Positions 9,978-18,984 of a DNA stretch of 64,000 nt are shown one piece after another. The first letter of the stretch is position 1, and every line of letters starts with the position of its first letter. Source of the DNA: DASQEH01 sp963765725. Its GTDB lineage: Bacteria > Actinomycetota > Actinomycetes > Propionibacteriales > Nocardioidaceae. The notes below the pieces were generated by a model. It saw only the letters and a list, made by a program, of their open reading frames with translations. It made no database searches and had not been told where the DNA came from. The stretch covers positions 496,001 through 560,000 of the forward strand of contig CAVXXI010000003.1 of the NCBI GenBank assembly GCA_963765725.1. The letters run 5' to 3'. The translations under genes and the position numbers were made by a program.

Positions 9978-11321
9978 GTGAGCCCGCCGAGCCGACCCCG
10001 GGTACGTACCCGCATCGGTCCGGCCCCCGCCACCGACCCGGTACCCGATCCGGCAGCGCCACTGCGTCACAAGGCGGCGCAGCTGCCCCACGAGGGAGCG
10101 GTACTGCGTCGCCTGCTGGCGCGAACGGCCGTCCACAGCGTGTACCAGCCCATCGTCGAGCTCGACTCCGGCTCGGTGGTGGCTTACGAGGCGCTCGTCC
10201 GCGGGCCGCGCGGCAGCTCCCTGGAAAGCCCCGACCGGCTCTTCGCCGCCGCGCGCGGAGCGGGCCTGCTGTCGGAGCTGGACGCCGCGTGTCAGGGAGC
10301 CGCGCTGCGAGGCGCCCGAGCGGGCGGACTGCAGGACCCCTGGGCGCTCTTCGTGAACCTCGAGCCGGCAGCAACCGGCGAGTCCCTGCTGGCCACCTCC
10401 GACAGCGCGGCCGGCGGCTTTCGCATCGTCGTCGAGCTCACGGAGCGCGCGCTCGTCGCCGACCCGCCCCGGCTGCTGGAGCTGGTCGCCCGGATCCGTG
10501 CTCGCGGCTGGGGCATCGCCGTGGACGACGTGGGCGCCGACCGGGACTCCCTGGCTCTGCTGCCTGTCCTGCGACCGGACGTGGTCAAGCTCGACCTGCG
10601 ACTCGTCCAGGAACACCCGACCGGCGAGGTGGCCGAGATCGTCTGCGCGGTCAATGCCGAGGCGGAGCGCTCCGGCTCCGTGGTGCTCGCGGAAGGGATC
10701 GAGACCGACGAGCACCTTCAGATCGCTCTCTCGCTCGGGGCCACGCTGGGGCAGGGGTGGCTGCTGGGCCGGCCCGGACAGCTGCCGGGAAACCTGCCCG
10801 GCTTCGAGGGCATGCCGGTGGCGATCGCCGCCGACCGCGCCGACCCGGCCGCGCTCGTCAGCCCGTTCGCCTTGGGTTGCGCCGTGCGACCTCCACGGGC
10901 CGCTCGCAAGGCGCTGCTCATCGAGGTCAGCAAGCATCTCGAGCGGCAGGCCATGCGCGCGGGTGAGTCCGCCGTGATCATCTCGACGTTCCAGGACGCG
11001 TCCTTCTTCACGGCCGCCACACGCGAGCGGTACTCCCGTCTGGTCGAGCGGGCGGCCTTCGTCGGTGTGCTGGCAGAGGGAATGCCCGCTGAGCCGCTGC
11101 CCGGAGTACGAGGGTGCGTACTAGACCCCGACGACGCCCTCAAGGGCGAATGGGACATCGCGGTGGTCGGCCCGCACTTCGCCGCATCCCTGGTGGCGCG
11201 GGACCTGGGCGACGAGGGGCCCGACGCCGAGCGCCGCTTCGAGTTCGTCTTGTCGCACGACCGGCCGCTGGCGATCCAGGTCGCGGCTGCGCTGCTGGCC
11301 CGGGTGTGGCCCCGCCCCTGA
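9978..11321 (+). CDS. EAL-DICT domain protein (c-di-GMP phosphodiesterase-like sensor)
   Basis: This 447-residue cytoplasmic protein combines an EAL domain (about residues 50-285) with a C-terminal DICT domain (about 290-445), a pair linked to light and redox signalling in actinomycetes. The EAL motif reads YEALVRG, and VNLEP, VELTERA, VVKLDL, VLAEGIET and GQGWLLGRP follow. The usual DDFGTG loop is VDDVGAD, so one metal-site segment deviates and full phosphodiesterase activity is not certain. The start is a GTG after TAGGGCGCG. A nine-codon ATG-initiated frame just upstream (9954-9980) overlaps it and ends at the TGA that begins one base inside this GTG. Confidence 0.85.
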   Translation: MSPPSRPRVRTRIGPAPATDPVPDPAAPLRHKAAQLPHEGAVLRRLLARTAVHSVYQPIVELDSGSVVAYEALVRGPRGSSLESPDRLFAAARGAGLLSELDAACQGAALRGARAGGLQDPWALFVNLEPAATGESLLATSDSAAGGFRIVVELTERALVADPPRLLELVARIRARGWGIAVDDVGADRDSLALLPVLRPDVVKLDLRLVQEHPTGEVAEIVCAVNAEAERSGSVVLAEGIETDEHLQIALSLGATLGQGWLLGRPGQLPGNLPGFEGMPVAIAADRADPAALVSPFALGCAVRPPRAARKALLIEVSKHLERQAMRAGESAVIISTFQDASFFTAATRERYSRLVERAAFVGVLAEGMPAEPLPGVRGCVLDPDDALKGEWDIAVVGPHFAASLVARDLGDEGPDAERRFEFVLSHDRPLAIQVAAALLARVWPRP

Positions 11322-11362
11322 CGACGGCTGGCCCACAGAGGGGGAACCGCCTGGCTCGCCAG

Positions 11363-11385
11363 ACTATATAGGTTCGCTATATAGT
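11363..11385. promoter_or_regulatory. Perfect inverted repeat upstream of the MFS exporter
   Basis: ACTATATA, a 7-nt spacer GGTTCGC, and TATATAGT form a perfect 8-bp inverted repeat, directly followed by AGGAGG. It is very AT-rich against the surrounding sequence. The position between any promoter and the start of the efflux gene fits a repressor operator (TetR, MarR or PadR type; inference). No regulator gene adjoins it. Confidence 0.6.
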
Positions 11386-11454
11386 AGGAGGCGATGCCCC
11401 TGGTGCGTGGCGGTCGACGCCCCACCAACGACCGAGCCTTCGAAAGAGCGACCC

Positions 11455-12732
11455 ATGAGCCACGGTGAACCCGTAGGGAACCCCTTCCAGCAGCCTCGGG
11501 CCGTATGGGCCGTCGCGTTCGCCTGTGTCATCTCCTTCATGGGGATCGGTCTGGTCGACCCGATCCTGCCGGCGCTGAAAGGTCAGCTGCACGCCTCGCC
11601 CAGCCAGGTCGAGCTGCTCTTCACGAGCTACCTCGTGGTCACGGCCGTCATGATGCTGGTCACCGGCTGGGTGTCCAGCCGGCTCGGGGCCAAGCGGACG
11701 CTCGTGAGCGGACTGTTGCTCATCGTCGTCTTCGCGGCACTGGCCGGATCGTCCGGGAGCATCGGTGAGATCGTCGGGTTCAGGGCCGGCTGGGGCCTGG
11801 GGAACGCGCTGTTCATCGCCACGTCCCTGTCGGTGATCGTCGCCTCGGCCAGCGGCGGCTTCGCGGGCGCCATCATCTTGTACGAGAGCGCCCTCGGTCT
11901 CGGCATCGCCACCGGCCCACTGCTGGGCGGCATCCTCGGCAACATCAGCTGGCGGGGACCGTTCTTCGGCGTCTCGGTGCTGATGGCCATCTCCTTGCTG
12001 GCCACCATCGTGCTCCTGCCCACGACACCGGCGCACGCCCGACCCGAGAGCATCACAGAGCCCATCAAGGCGCTCCGCCATCGCAGCCTTGCCACCACGA
12101 GCGTGGTCGGCCTGCTGTACAACTGGGGGTTCTTCACGCTGCTCGGCTACTCGCCGTTCCTCATGCACCTGTCCCCGATCAGGCTCGGGCTGGTGTTCTT
12201 CGGCTGGGGCGTGCTGGTGGCGATCTTCGCCGTGTTCGGAGCGCCGTGGCTCAGAGCCCGGTTCGGGACTCCCCGCAGCCTCTATGTCAACTTCGCCCTG
12301 CTCGCCGCCGACCTGGCGATGATCGGCATCTGGCCCGGCAACCGCACTGTGGTGATCGTCGCCGTCATCGTCGCCGGCGCATTCCTCGGTGTGAACAACA
12401 CGCTCGTCACGACCGCGGTGATGAGCATCGCGCCGGTGGAGCGGCCGGTCGCCTCGGCCACCTACGGCTTCGTGCGTTTCATCGGTGGTGGCCTGGCTCC
12501 CTACGTGGCCGCCAAGCTGGTAGTGCACTACAACACGCACGTACCGTTCCTGATCGGGGCCGGCGCCGTCGTGGCGGCGGCGATCGTGCTGAGCAGCGTC
12601 CATGGCGCGCTCGACGCCGCGGACCGGGGAGAGATCGCGCAGCCCGAGCGCAGTGCCGAGCTCTCGGTGGCCGACTCCCAGGCCGGCCCTGGCGCGCCCG
12701 TACCAGCGGCATCGAGCTCCCGGTCGTCCTGA
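11455..12732 (+). CDS. MFS transporter, DHA1-type drug efflux
   Basis: This is a 12-segment major facilitator, about 425 residues, exporting small molecules by proton antiport. The first helix reads AVAFACVISFMGIGLVDPILPAL. Loop 2-3 carries the MFS signature region around GWVSSRLGAKRTLV, and motif-C-like GIATGPLLGG lies in helix 5. The ATG at 11455 is chosen because the product then begins MSHGEPVGNPF close to the membrane; a GTG at 11407 is an alternative. A separate ATG at 11394 directly behind AGGAGG opens a 25-codon frame that overlaps the chosen start in another frame. Expression is probably controlled through the adjacent palindrome at 11363-11385. Confidence 0.88.
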   Translation: MSHGEPVGNPFQQPRAVWAVAFACVISFMGIGLVDPILPALKGQLHASPSQVELLFTSYLVVTAVMMLVTGWVSSRLGAKRTLVSGLLLIVVFAALAGSSGSIGEIVGFRAGWGLGNALFIATSLSVIVASASGGFAGAIILYESALGLGIATGPLLGGILGNISWRGPFFGVSVLMAISLLATIVLLPTTPAHARPESITEPIKALRHRSLATTSVVGLLYNWGFFTLLGYSPFLMHLSPIRLGLVFFGWGVLVAIFAVFGAPWLRARFGTPRSLYVNFALLAADLAMIGIWPGNRTVVIVAVIVAGAFLGVNNTLVTTAVMSIAPVERPVASATYGFVRFIGGGLAPYVAAKLVVHYNTHVPFLIGAGAVVAAAIVLSSVHGALDAADRGEIAQPERSAELSVADSQAGPGAPVPAASSSRSS

Positions 12733-12780
12733 CGCCGGAGGGGTGGCTCTCACGCCTCAGGAGCGATCCATACTTGAGCC

Positions 12781-13311
12781 ATGGATGCCACCACTCTGCG
12801 CGAGATCCAGACCCCGCTCAAGGCCGCGTACAGGTCAGACCCGGACGCGGCCCGGACGCCACTGGAGTCGCACGCGAGCTTCCGCGACGACGGCATCACG
12901 TGCACCGTGGACGGCTGGGCCGGTCCGGTGAGAGCCGGGCTGCACGCGGCGACCGGTGGCGATGGCAGCGACGCCTGCTCCGGTGACATGCTGCTCGACG
13001 CGCTCGTCGCCTGCGCCGGCGTGACCCTGCGCAGCGTCGCGACGGCGATGGGCGTACGGCTCCAGTCGGTCGATCTCCGCGCAGACGGCTTCTTCGACGC
13101 CCGCGGCACCTTGGGCGTCGACCGCTCGGTCCCCGTCGGCGTCCAGGACGTCGTCGTGACCATCTCTGTCGAGACCGACGCCGACGACGCGGCTCTGGAG
13201 AGGCTGGCCCGGTCGACCGAGCGCTACTGCGTGGTCGGCCAGAGCCTCAGGGAGCCCGCGCGCGTCGTCGTCTCGCGGGCCGGCACGCTCGACGCGGCCG
13301 TCGCCTCGTGA
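12781..13311 (+). CDS. OsmC family peroxide-detoxifying or related protein
   Basis: This 176-residue protein has the OsmC/Ohr fold. The two redox-type Cys positions lie in LDALVACAGVTLRSVA (about residue 79) and TERYCVVGQSL (about residue 151), and both are conserved here. Family members reduce organic hydroperoxides with dihydrolipoyl or other thiols in the cytoplasm. The N-terminal half (LREIQTPLKAAYRSDPDAA) resembles the OsmC subgroup that carries an extra helix before the core. It lies 48 bp after the MFS gene on the same strand and could be read through from it. Confidence 0.85.
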   Translation: MDATTLREIQTPLKAAYRSDPDAARTPLESHASFRDDGITCTVDGWAGPVRAGLHAATGGDGSDACSGDMLLDALVACAGVTLRSVATAMGVRLQSVDLRADGFFDARGTLGVDRSVPVGVQDVVVTISVETDADDAALERLARSTERYCVVGQSLREPARVVVSRAGTLDAAVAS

Positions 13312-13471
13312 CGTCGCGCCGGTCTCGGCACGAGACGCCTGTGCGGTGAGAAAACGCCGCCGCTAGGGTATTGCTCCCGATAGCTGCCAGGAGACTCTGC
13401 GTCGGCGGAGCCCCTGATCGCGCTGCCTTGAAGCGGTGGCTCCCTCAGCCACTCGGACACCAGGAGGGTCT

Positions 13472-14332
13472 GTGCCGGTCGTCGCGATGAAGGAGCTGCT
13501 CGACCGCGCGCTCGCCGACAGGTACGGCGTCGCGGCGTTCAACATCATCAACGACCTCAGCATCGAGGCGGTACTCGCCGCCGCCGTCGAGGAGCAGGCG
13601 CCGGTCATCCTGCAGACCTCGGTGAAGACCGTCCGCATGTACGGCCGGGACCAGCTCTTCGGCATCTTCCAGGCGTTGGTCCGCGACGTTCCGGTACCGG
13701 TGACACTGCACCTCGACCACTGCCCGGAACGGTCGGTCATCAGCGACTGCCTCGCCGGCGGCTGGAACTCCGTGCTCTTCGACGCCCACGAGCTCGACGT
13801 GGCCGAGAACCTGCGCCAGACGACGGAGGTCGTGGGCGAGGCACGGCGCCACGGTGCCCATGTCGAAGGCGAGATCGAGGGCATCCAGGGCGTCGAGGAC
13901 GGCGTCGGCTCCGACCGGGCGTCGGTCCAGCAGAGCCTCGACGTCGCGGTCGACTTCATCAAGCGGACCGGAGTGGACTGCTTCGCACCGGCGATCGGCA
14001 ACGCACACGGCCAGTACACCGCGGCTCCCGTCCTCGACCACGACCGCGTGAGCGACCTGGTCGAGGCGACCGGCGTGCCGATGGCCCTGCACGGCGGTAC
14101 CGGGCTGTCGGACGAGCAGTTCAAGGACCTCATCTCGCGGGGCTGCGCCAAGGTCAACATCTCCACCGCGCTCAAGGAGCGCTACATGAAGTCGAGCCTG
14201 GAGTTCCTCCGCGGTGCGGAGGAGAAGGGCAAGTGGGACCCGCCGTCGCTGTTCTCCCACCAGCGCGCCGCCGTCATCGACATGGCGCAGCAGCACATCC
14301 GGCTCTTCGGCGGCTCCGGGCGCGCCTGGTGA
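13472..14332 (+). CDS. Class II (zinc) fructose/tagatose-bisphosphate aldolase family protein
   Basis: This is a class II aldolase of 286 residues that would split a ketose phosphate into dihydroxyacetone phosphate and an aldehyde. It carries the zinc and active-site segments TLHLDHCPE, HVEGEIEGIQGVED, FAPAIGNAHGQY, LHGGTGLSDEQF and AKVNISTALK. The GTG at 13472 follows AGGAGGGTCT. It is the first gene of an operon: its TGA overlaps the GTG of the HAD gene by 4 bp, and dihydroxyacetone-kinase subunits follow. This context suggests breakdown of a particular sugar or polyol rather than central glycolysis (inference). Confidence 0.88.
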   Translation: MPVVAMKELLDRALADRYGVAAFNIINDLSIEAVLAAAVEEQAPVILQTSVKTVRMYGRDQLFGIFQALVRDVPVPVTLHLDHCPERSVISDCLAGGWNSVLFDAHELDVAENLRQTTEVVGEARRHGAHVEGEIEGIQGVEDGVGSDRASVQQSLDVAVDFIKRTGVDCFAPAIGNAHGQYTAAPVLDHDRVSDLVEATGVPMALHGGTGLSDEQFKDLISRGCAKVNISTALKERYMKSSLEFLRGAEEKGKWDPPSLFSHQRAAVIDMAQQHIRLFGGSGRAW

Positions 14333-15114
14333 CCGCCCTCGTCTTCGACTGCGACGGGGTGCTCGCCGACACCGAGCGGTACGGGCACCTGCCCGCCTTC
14401 AACGCGGCCTTCGAGGAGCTCGGGCCTGCCCGTGCGGTGGAGCGAGGACGAGTACGCGGAGAAGCTGAAGATCGGTGGCGGCAAGGAGCGGATGGCGAGC
14501 CTGTTCTCCGACGCCGAGTTCGTCCGCGAGGCGGGGATACCGCCCGACGAGGACAGCCGCAGCTCGCTGCTGGCGACCTGGCACAAGACCAAGACGGCCT
14601 GGTTCAAGCAGCTGGTCGCTGACGGGCTCGATCCCGGCCCGGCCCGGCGTCGCCCGGGTGATCACCGCGGCTCTCGATGCGGGCTGGACGGTCGCCGTCG
14701 CGTCGACGTCGGCCGAGGAGTCGGTACGGGCGGTGCTGGAGCACGCGGTGGGTGCGGACGTGGCGCCAGCGAGTCCCGGTCTTCGCCGGCGACGTCGTGC
14801 CGGCCAAGAAGCCCGATCCCGCGATCTACGACCTCACCGTCGAGAGCCTCGGGCTCGACCGGGCCGACACGCTCGTGGTCGAGGACTCCCGCAACGGGCT
14901 GCTCGCCGCGACCGGGGCCGGGCTGGCGTGCCTGGTCACCGTGAACGGCTACACCCGCGACGAGTCCTTCGACGAGGCCGTCCTCGTGGTGTCGGAGCTG
15001 GGCGACCCCGGCCGGCCTCCGGTGGAGGTGCTGGTGAACCGCAGCGCCGCCGAGCCGGGGGACTACATCGTCCTCGACGACCTGCGGGCGTGCCTCAGCG
15101 GTGCCGGCCGGTGA
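14329..15114 (+). CDS. HAD-superfamily phosphatase, CbbY/beta-phosphoglucomutase-like, three frameshifts
   Basis: Read with three corrections, this gives about 260 residues of a subfamily IA HAD hydrolase. The motifs are FDCDGVLAD (nucleophile and acid Asp), the STSAEES segment, KKPDPAIY (motif III Lys) and VVEDSRNG. CbbY-type enzymes dephosphorylate xylulose-1,5-bisphosphate or move phosphate on sugars. The frame breaks near 14426, 14638 and 14772. Each break is explained by one extra base, and the total length stays a multiple of three as three insertions require. The gene starts in a GTGA overlap with the aldolase gene. It is more likely intact with assembly errors than decayed, because all motifs survive. 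Confidence 0.75.
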
Positions 15115-15164
15115 GGCGCACGGACAGCACACACGACGGGTCGCTGACCCCGGAGGAGGTAGGT

Positions 15165-15813
15165 ATGAGCGGTGAAGGACAACAGCAGGTCGAGCTCGTC
15201 GTCCGCACGATCGCCCAGACAGCGGTCGACAACGAGAAGTACTTCGGCGACCTGGACGCCGTGGTCGGCGACGGCGACTTCGGCTACTCCCTGGCCCGCG
15301 GGTTCGAGAAGATGCTGGAAGGCTGGGACGACATCGACCGCTCGGACATAGCGACGTTCCTCAAGAAGGTCGGCATGATCGTCACCTCCCGGATCGGCGG
15401 AACGTCCGGGCCGATCTGGGGGACCGCGTTCATGCGGGCCGGCATGGCGGCGGACCCCGGCAGCGACCTCAGCGGTGACGCCGTCGTGCGCATGCTGCGG
15501 GCGGCGACCGAGGGGATCAAGGCCCGCGGGCAGTCCGACGTCGGGGACAAGACCCTGCTCGACGCGCTCGTCCCGATGACCGACCGCATCGAGCAGGAGC
15601 TCGCAGTCGGGTTCCGACGCCGGTGCGGTCGTGGCCGCGGCCGCACAGACGGCTCGAGAGGCCGCCGACGCGACCGTCGACATGGTGGCGAAGAGGGGGC
15701 GCGCGTCCTATACGGGCGAGCGCAGCAAAGGCTCGGTCGACGCCGGCGCGATGGCGGTGGCCGTGATCGTCGAGCAGATCCGCGAGGCATGGAAGACGAA
15801 GGAGACGTCATGA
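15165..15813 (+). CDS. dhaL: Dihydroxyacetone kinase subunit L (ADP-binding), one frameshift
   Basis: The product would be the nucleotide-binding subunit of a dihydroxyacetone-type kinase, about 215 residues as usual for DhaL. NEKYFGDLDAVVGDGDFGYSLARG holds the Asp cluster that binds magnesium and nucleotide. GGTSGPIWGTAF, QSDVGDKTLLDAL and RGRASYTGERSKGSVDAGAM are further family segments. The frame breaks near 15612, where GGGTTCCGAC should read GGGTCCGAC, a single extra T; length 3n+1 agrees. The ATG follows GGAGGAGGTAGGT. The gene ends in a 4-bp ATGA overlap with dhaK. No DhaM phosphotransferase subunit is visible. Confidence 0.82.
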
Positions 15814-16805
15814 AGAAGTTCGTCAACGACCCCCAGCACTTCGTTCCCGAGATGCTGGAGGGCATCGCGCTCGCCAACCCCGACAAGCTGACCTACGTGC
15901 CGGAGTACAACCTGATCATGCGCAGCGACGCCCCTCGCGACGACAAGGTGTCGATCGTGCAGGGTTCCGGCTCCGGCCACGAGCCGGCCCACGTCATGAT
16001 CGTCGGCAAGGGAATGCTCGACGCGGCCTGCCCGGGCGACGTCTTCGCCGCGCCGCCGATGGACTACGTGTACGAGACCACGAAGAAGCTCGCCTCACCG
16101 AAGGGCGTCCTGCTCCTCGTCAACAACTACACCGGCGACCGGATGGCGTTCGACATGGGCAAGGAGATGGCCGAGTCGGAGGGCGTCAAGGTCGAGATCC
16201 TCACGATCAACGACGACGTCGCGGTCAAGGACTCCACGTACACCGTCGGCCGGCGCGGTGTCGCCGGCAACTTCTTCGTGATCAAGGCGGTCGGTGCGGC
16301 GTCCGAGAACGGGGCGGAGCTCGACGAGCTGCTCAGGATCGGGCGCAAGGTCAACGACGTGACGCGCACCATGGGTGTCGGGCTGACCGCGTGCACCCCG
16401 CCGGCCAAGGGGTCGCCGCTGTTCGAGCTCGGCGACGACGAGATGGAGGTCGGCGTCGGCATCCACGGCGAGCCCGGGCGTGAGCGCCGCAAGCTGACCA
16501 ACGCCGACGCGATCGCCGACGAACTGCTCGAGGCGGTCGTCACCGACCTTCCGTACAGCTCCGGCGACCACGTCGCCCTGATGGTCAACGGCTTGGGCGG
16601 CACCCCGATCAGCGAGCTGTACATCCTCTACCGCCGAGCCCACCAGCAGCTCGCCGAGCGCGGCATCCACGTCACGAGAAGCTACGTCAACGAGTACTGC
16701 ACGTCGCTCGACATGGCCGGTGCCTCACTGACCTTGGTCAAGCTCGACGACGAGATCGACTCGCTACTGGCGGCGCCGGCAGAGGTCGCCGTACGCGTGT
16801 TCTGA
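15810..16805 (+). CDS. dhaK: Dihydroxyacetone kinase subunit K (substrate-binding)
   Basis: This is the 331-residue substrate subunit, the typical DhaK length. IVQGSGSGHEPAHVM contains the glycine-rich loop and a substrate-contact His. NNYTGDRMAFDMG, RGVAGNFFVIKAVGA (with the preceding GRR), GLTACTPP and GIHGEPGRER are the other signature segments. The reaction phosphorylates dihydroxyacetone or a related short ketose such as erythrulose, with phosphate from ATP or a PTS protein. With the aldolase and HAD phosphatase upstream it forms a four-gene operon for a C3-C5 sugar route; the actual substrate is not determinable here. Confidence 0.9.
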   Translation: MKKFVNDPQHFVPEMLEGIALANPDKLTYVPEYNLIMRSDAPRDDKVSIVQGSGSGHEPAHVMIVGKGMLDAACPGDVFAAPPMDYVYETTKKLASPKGVLLLVNNYTGDRMAFDMGKEMAESEGVKVEILTINDDVAVKDSTYTVGRRGVAGNFFVIKAVGAASENGAELDELLRIGRKVNDVTRTMGVGLTACTPPAKGSPLFELGDDEMEVGVGIHGEPGRERRKLTNADAIADELLEAVVTDLPYSSGDHVALMVNGLGGTPISELYILYRRAHQQLAERGIHVTRSYVNEYCTSLDMAGASLTLVKLDDEIDSLLAAPAEVAVRVF

Positions 16806-16871
16806 CCCTCGTCCGCAGGTCCACCGGCTCGGACGACCCGACCGGCGGCCGGCTCCTCGCCGGTCGCCGGT

Positions 16872-18779
16872 TCAGTCCTCGCTGCGCGGGTGCGGCAGCC
16901 GGGTCTCGCCCGGGCCGTCGTCGGTCGACCCCAGCGGCAGCCGAACCGGTGCCGATCCGGCCGGTTGGAGGACCCGGCTGTCGAGCTGTGCCACGAGCAT
17001 GGGCCGACACAGGTAGTACCCCTGCGCGCGGTCGCTGCCGAGCCGGGTGACCTCGGCGAGCTGCTCCCTCGTCTCGATGCCCTCTGAGACGACGGACAGC
17101 TCCAGGGCATGCGCGAGGTCGATGATGGCCGCCACGATCTTCCGCGTGGTCTGGTCGCTGCCGAGGCCGCTGACGAACGCCTGGTCGATCTTGATCACGT
17201 CGAACGGGAACCGTCGCAGGTAGCTCAGCGACGAGTACCCGGTCCCGAAGTCGTCGAGCACGAGCCCGACCCCTAGCGCCTTTGTCTTCTCCAGCACCGA
17301 CAGCGCACGCGGGCCGTCCTCGAGGAAGGCGCTCTCGGTGACCTCCAGGAGCACCCGAGCGGGGTCGGTGCCCGTCGACTCGAGGACGCGCTCGACCGTT
17401 TCGACGAAGCCAGGGGCCATCACCTGGTACGGCGACACGTTGACCGTGATGGACGGAACCGCCGCTCCGTAGCGCTTCTCCCAGTGGCGGAGGTCCCGGC
17501 ACGCCTGGCTGAGCACGTACTCGCCGATCTCGAGGATCAAACCGGTGGGCTCGGCGATGGGCAGGATCTCGGCCGGCATCACCCACCCGCGGTCGGGGTG
17601 CTGCCAGCGCAGCAGCGCCTCGACGGCGGTCAGCGTCCCGTCGCGGACGTCCACGAGGGGTTGGTAGGCGAGCTCGAACTCGTCGCGGCCGACCGCGTCA
17701 CGCAGCTCGCGACTGAGCCGCCCGCGGTGGTCCGTCGCCAGCCGTCCCGCGGCGTCGCTGATCTGGTGATGTCCGCCTCCGGCCTGCTTGGCCTGGTACA
17801 TCGCGAAGTCGGCGTCCCTGATCAGCGTCTCGGGTATCTCCTCACCCGGCCCGCAGAACGCAAGCCCGACGGACGCGGTGATCTGCAGAGTGGCCCCGTC
17901 GAGCTCGAAGGGACGCGCGAACGCGTCGGAGACACGCTCGGCCACCCGCTCGGCCATGTCGGGCTTGTCGAGCGCCTCGCACATGATCACGAACTCGTCG
18001 CCGGCCAGGCGTGCCACGGTGTCGCCCCCGCGGAGCAGTCTCCTGAGCCGACCGGCGACCGCCACGAGCAGCTGGTCGCCCATATGGTGGCCGAACTTGT
18101 CGTTGACCGGCTTGAACCGGTCGAGGTCGACGAAGAGCACCGCGACCAGCTGATGCGTCCGGCTCGCTCGCGCGACCGCCTGTTCGAGCCGTTCCTTGAG
18201 CAACGTACGGTTCGGGAGACCGGTGAGTGCGTCGTGCAGGCTGCGCTGGCGCAGCAGGTCGAGGGTGTCGCTGGCGTCGGCCCGGCCCCGCGCGTTGTGG
18301 ATGTAGGCAGCAGCGACATCGGCCAGCACCTGGGCGGAGTCCATGTCGGAGGGCTCGAGCGCCCCCGGGACGTCGCGATACAGGTCGAGCGCACCGAAGC
18401 GGTTCCCATCCAGCGACATGGGGAATGTGAAGACAGCGGCCAACCCGGCTTCGACGGCGGGCGGGGAGAAGGCCGGAAACGACGTGTCGACCGTGAGGTC
18501 AGGAACCGCAACCGGGGTGCCCGAGCGGTACGCCTCGAGACACGGCCCTTCTCCGAGCTCGTTCTGGAGCGACTCGACCTCGAGGATGACGTCGTTCGAC
18601 GCTGCGACGAAGTGCAGCTCGTCGGCGGGTCCCATCACCATGACGCCGGCACCTGTGATCGGCAGGACCTCGACGATGCGATGTACAAGGTGGTCCAGGA
18701 TCTCCTGGATCCTGAAGTCACCGCCGAGTGTGTGAGCGAACTCCGCCAGGAGGTCGCGCAGCTTGTCGCCGTCGTTCAT
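16872..18779 (-). CDS. GAF-GGDEF-EAL dual-domain c-di-GMP protein
   Basis: This is a soluble sensor of about 635 residues. The GAF domain (about 25-170) has the ELGEGPCLEAY segment shared with the GAF-ANTAR proteins at 21.8-23.3 kb. The GGDEF domain carries ARLAGDEFVIM, so the first Gly is Ala, and an RGGD sequence five residues before it matches the allosteric inhibitory I-site. The EAL domain is complete: VEALLRW, VNVSP, LEVTESAF, DDFGTGYSSL, VIKIDQAF, SEGIET and QGYYLCRP. It is probably a phosphodiesterase whose cyclase-like half is regulatory or weak. The ATG at 18779 is used; a second ATG 69 bp upstream is possible. Confidence 0.87.
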   Translation of the reverse strand: MNDGDKLRDLLAEFAHTLGGDFRIQEILDHLVHRIVEVLPITGAGVMVMGPADELHFVAASNDVILEVESLQNELGEGPCLEAYRSGTPVAVPDLTVDTSFPAFSPPAVEAGLAAVFTFPMSLDGNRFGALDLYRDVPGALEPSDMDSAQVLADVAAAYIHNARGRADASDTLDLLRQRSLHDALTGLPNRTLLKERLEQAVARASRTHQLVAVLFVDLDRFKPVNDKFGHHMGDQLLVAVAGRLRRLLRGGDTVARLAGDEFVIMCEALDKPDMAERVAERVSDAFARPFELDGATLQITASVGLAFCGPGEEIPETLIRDADFAMYQAKQAGGGHHQISDAAGRLATDHRGRLSRELRDAVGRDEFELAYQPLVDVRDGTLTAVEALLRWQHPDRGWVMPAEILPIAEPTGLILEIGEYVLSQACRDLRHWEKRYGAAVPSITVNVSPYQVMAPGFVETVERVLESTGTDPARVLLEVTESAFLEDGPRALSVLEKTKALGVGLVLDDFGTGYSSLSYLRRFPFDVIKIDQAFVSGLGSDQTTRKIVAAIIDLAHALELSVVSEGIETREQLAEVTRLGSDRAQGYYLCRPMLVAQLDSRVLQPAGSAPVRLPLGSTDDGPGETRLPHPRSED

Positions 18780-18984
18780 GCCCGTCCCGAGAAATCGTAG
18801 CAACTGGTTACGGTGAGTAACGATAGCAGGGAACTCGCCAACGGACATAGGCCCCCACGCCCAGCGGCCGCATGCATAGCCCTGAGCGTGGACGAGACGG
18901 CAACTATCATCGCCCTATGCCTCCGCCCCCGCGCGTGCCCGGTCGAGGGGCTCGGTGTGACGGTGTCGGCCGACGGGGCACGCC

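Noticed and set aside
11377..12753. Open frame of 458 codons antisense to the MFS exporter
   Set aside because: Highly charged His/Arg/Asp composition, no domain; the plus-strand frame is a clear 12-helix transporter.
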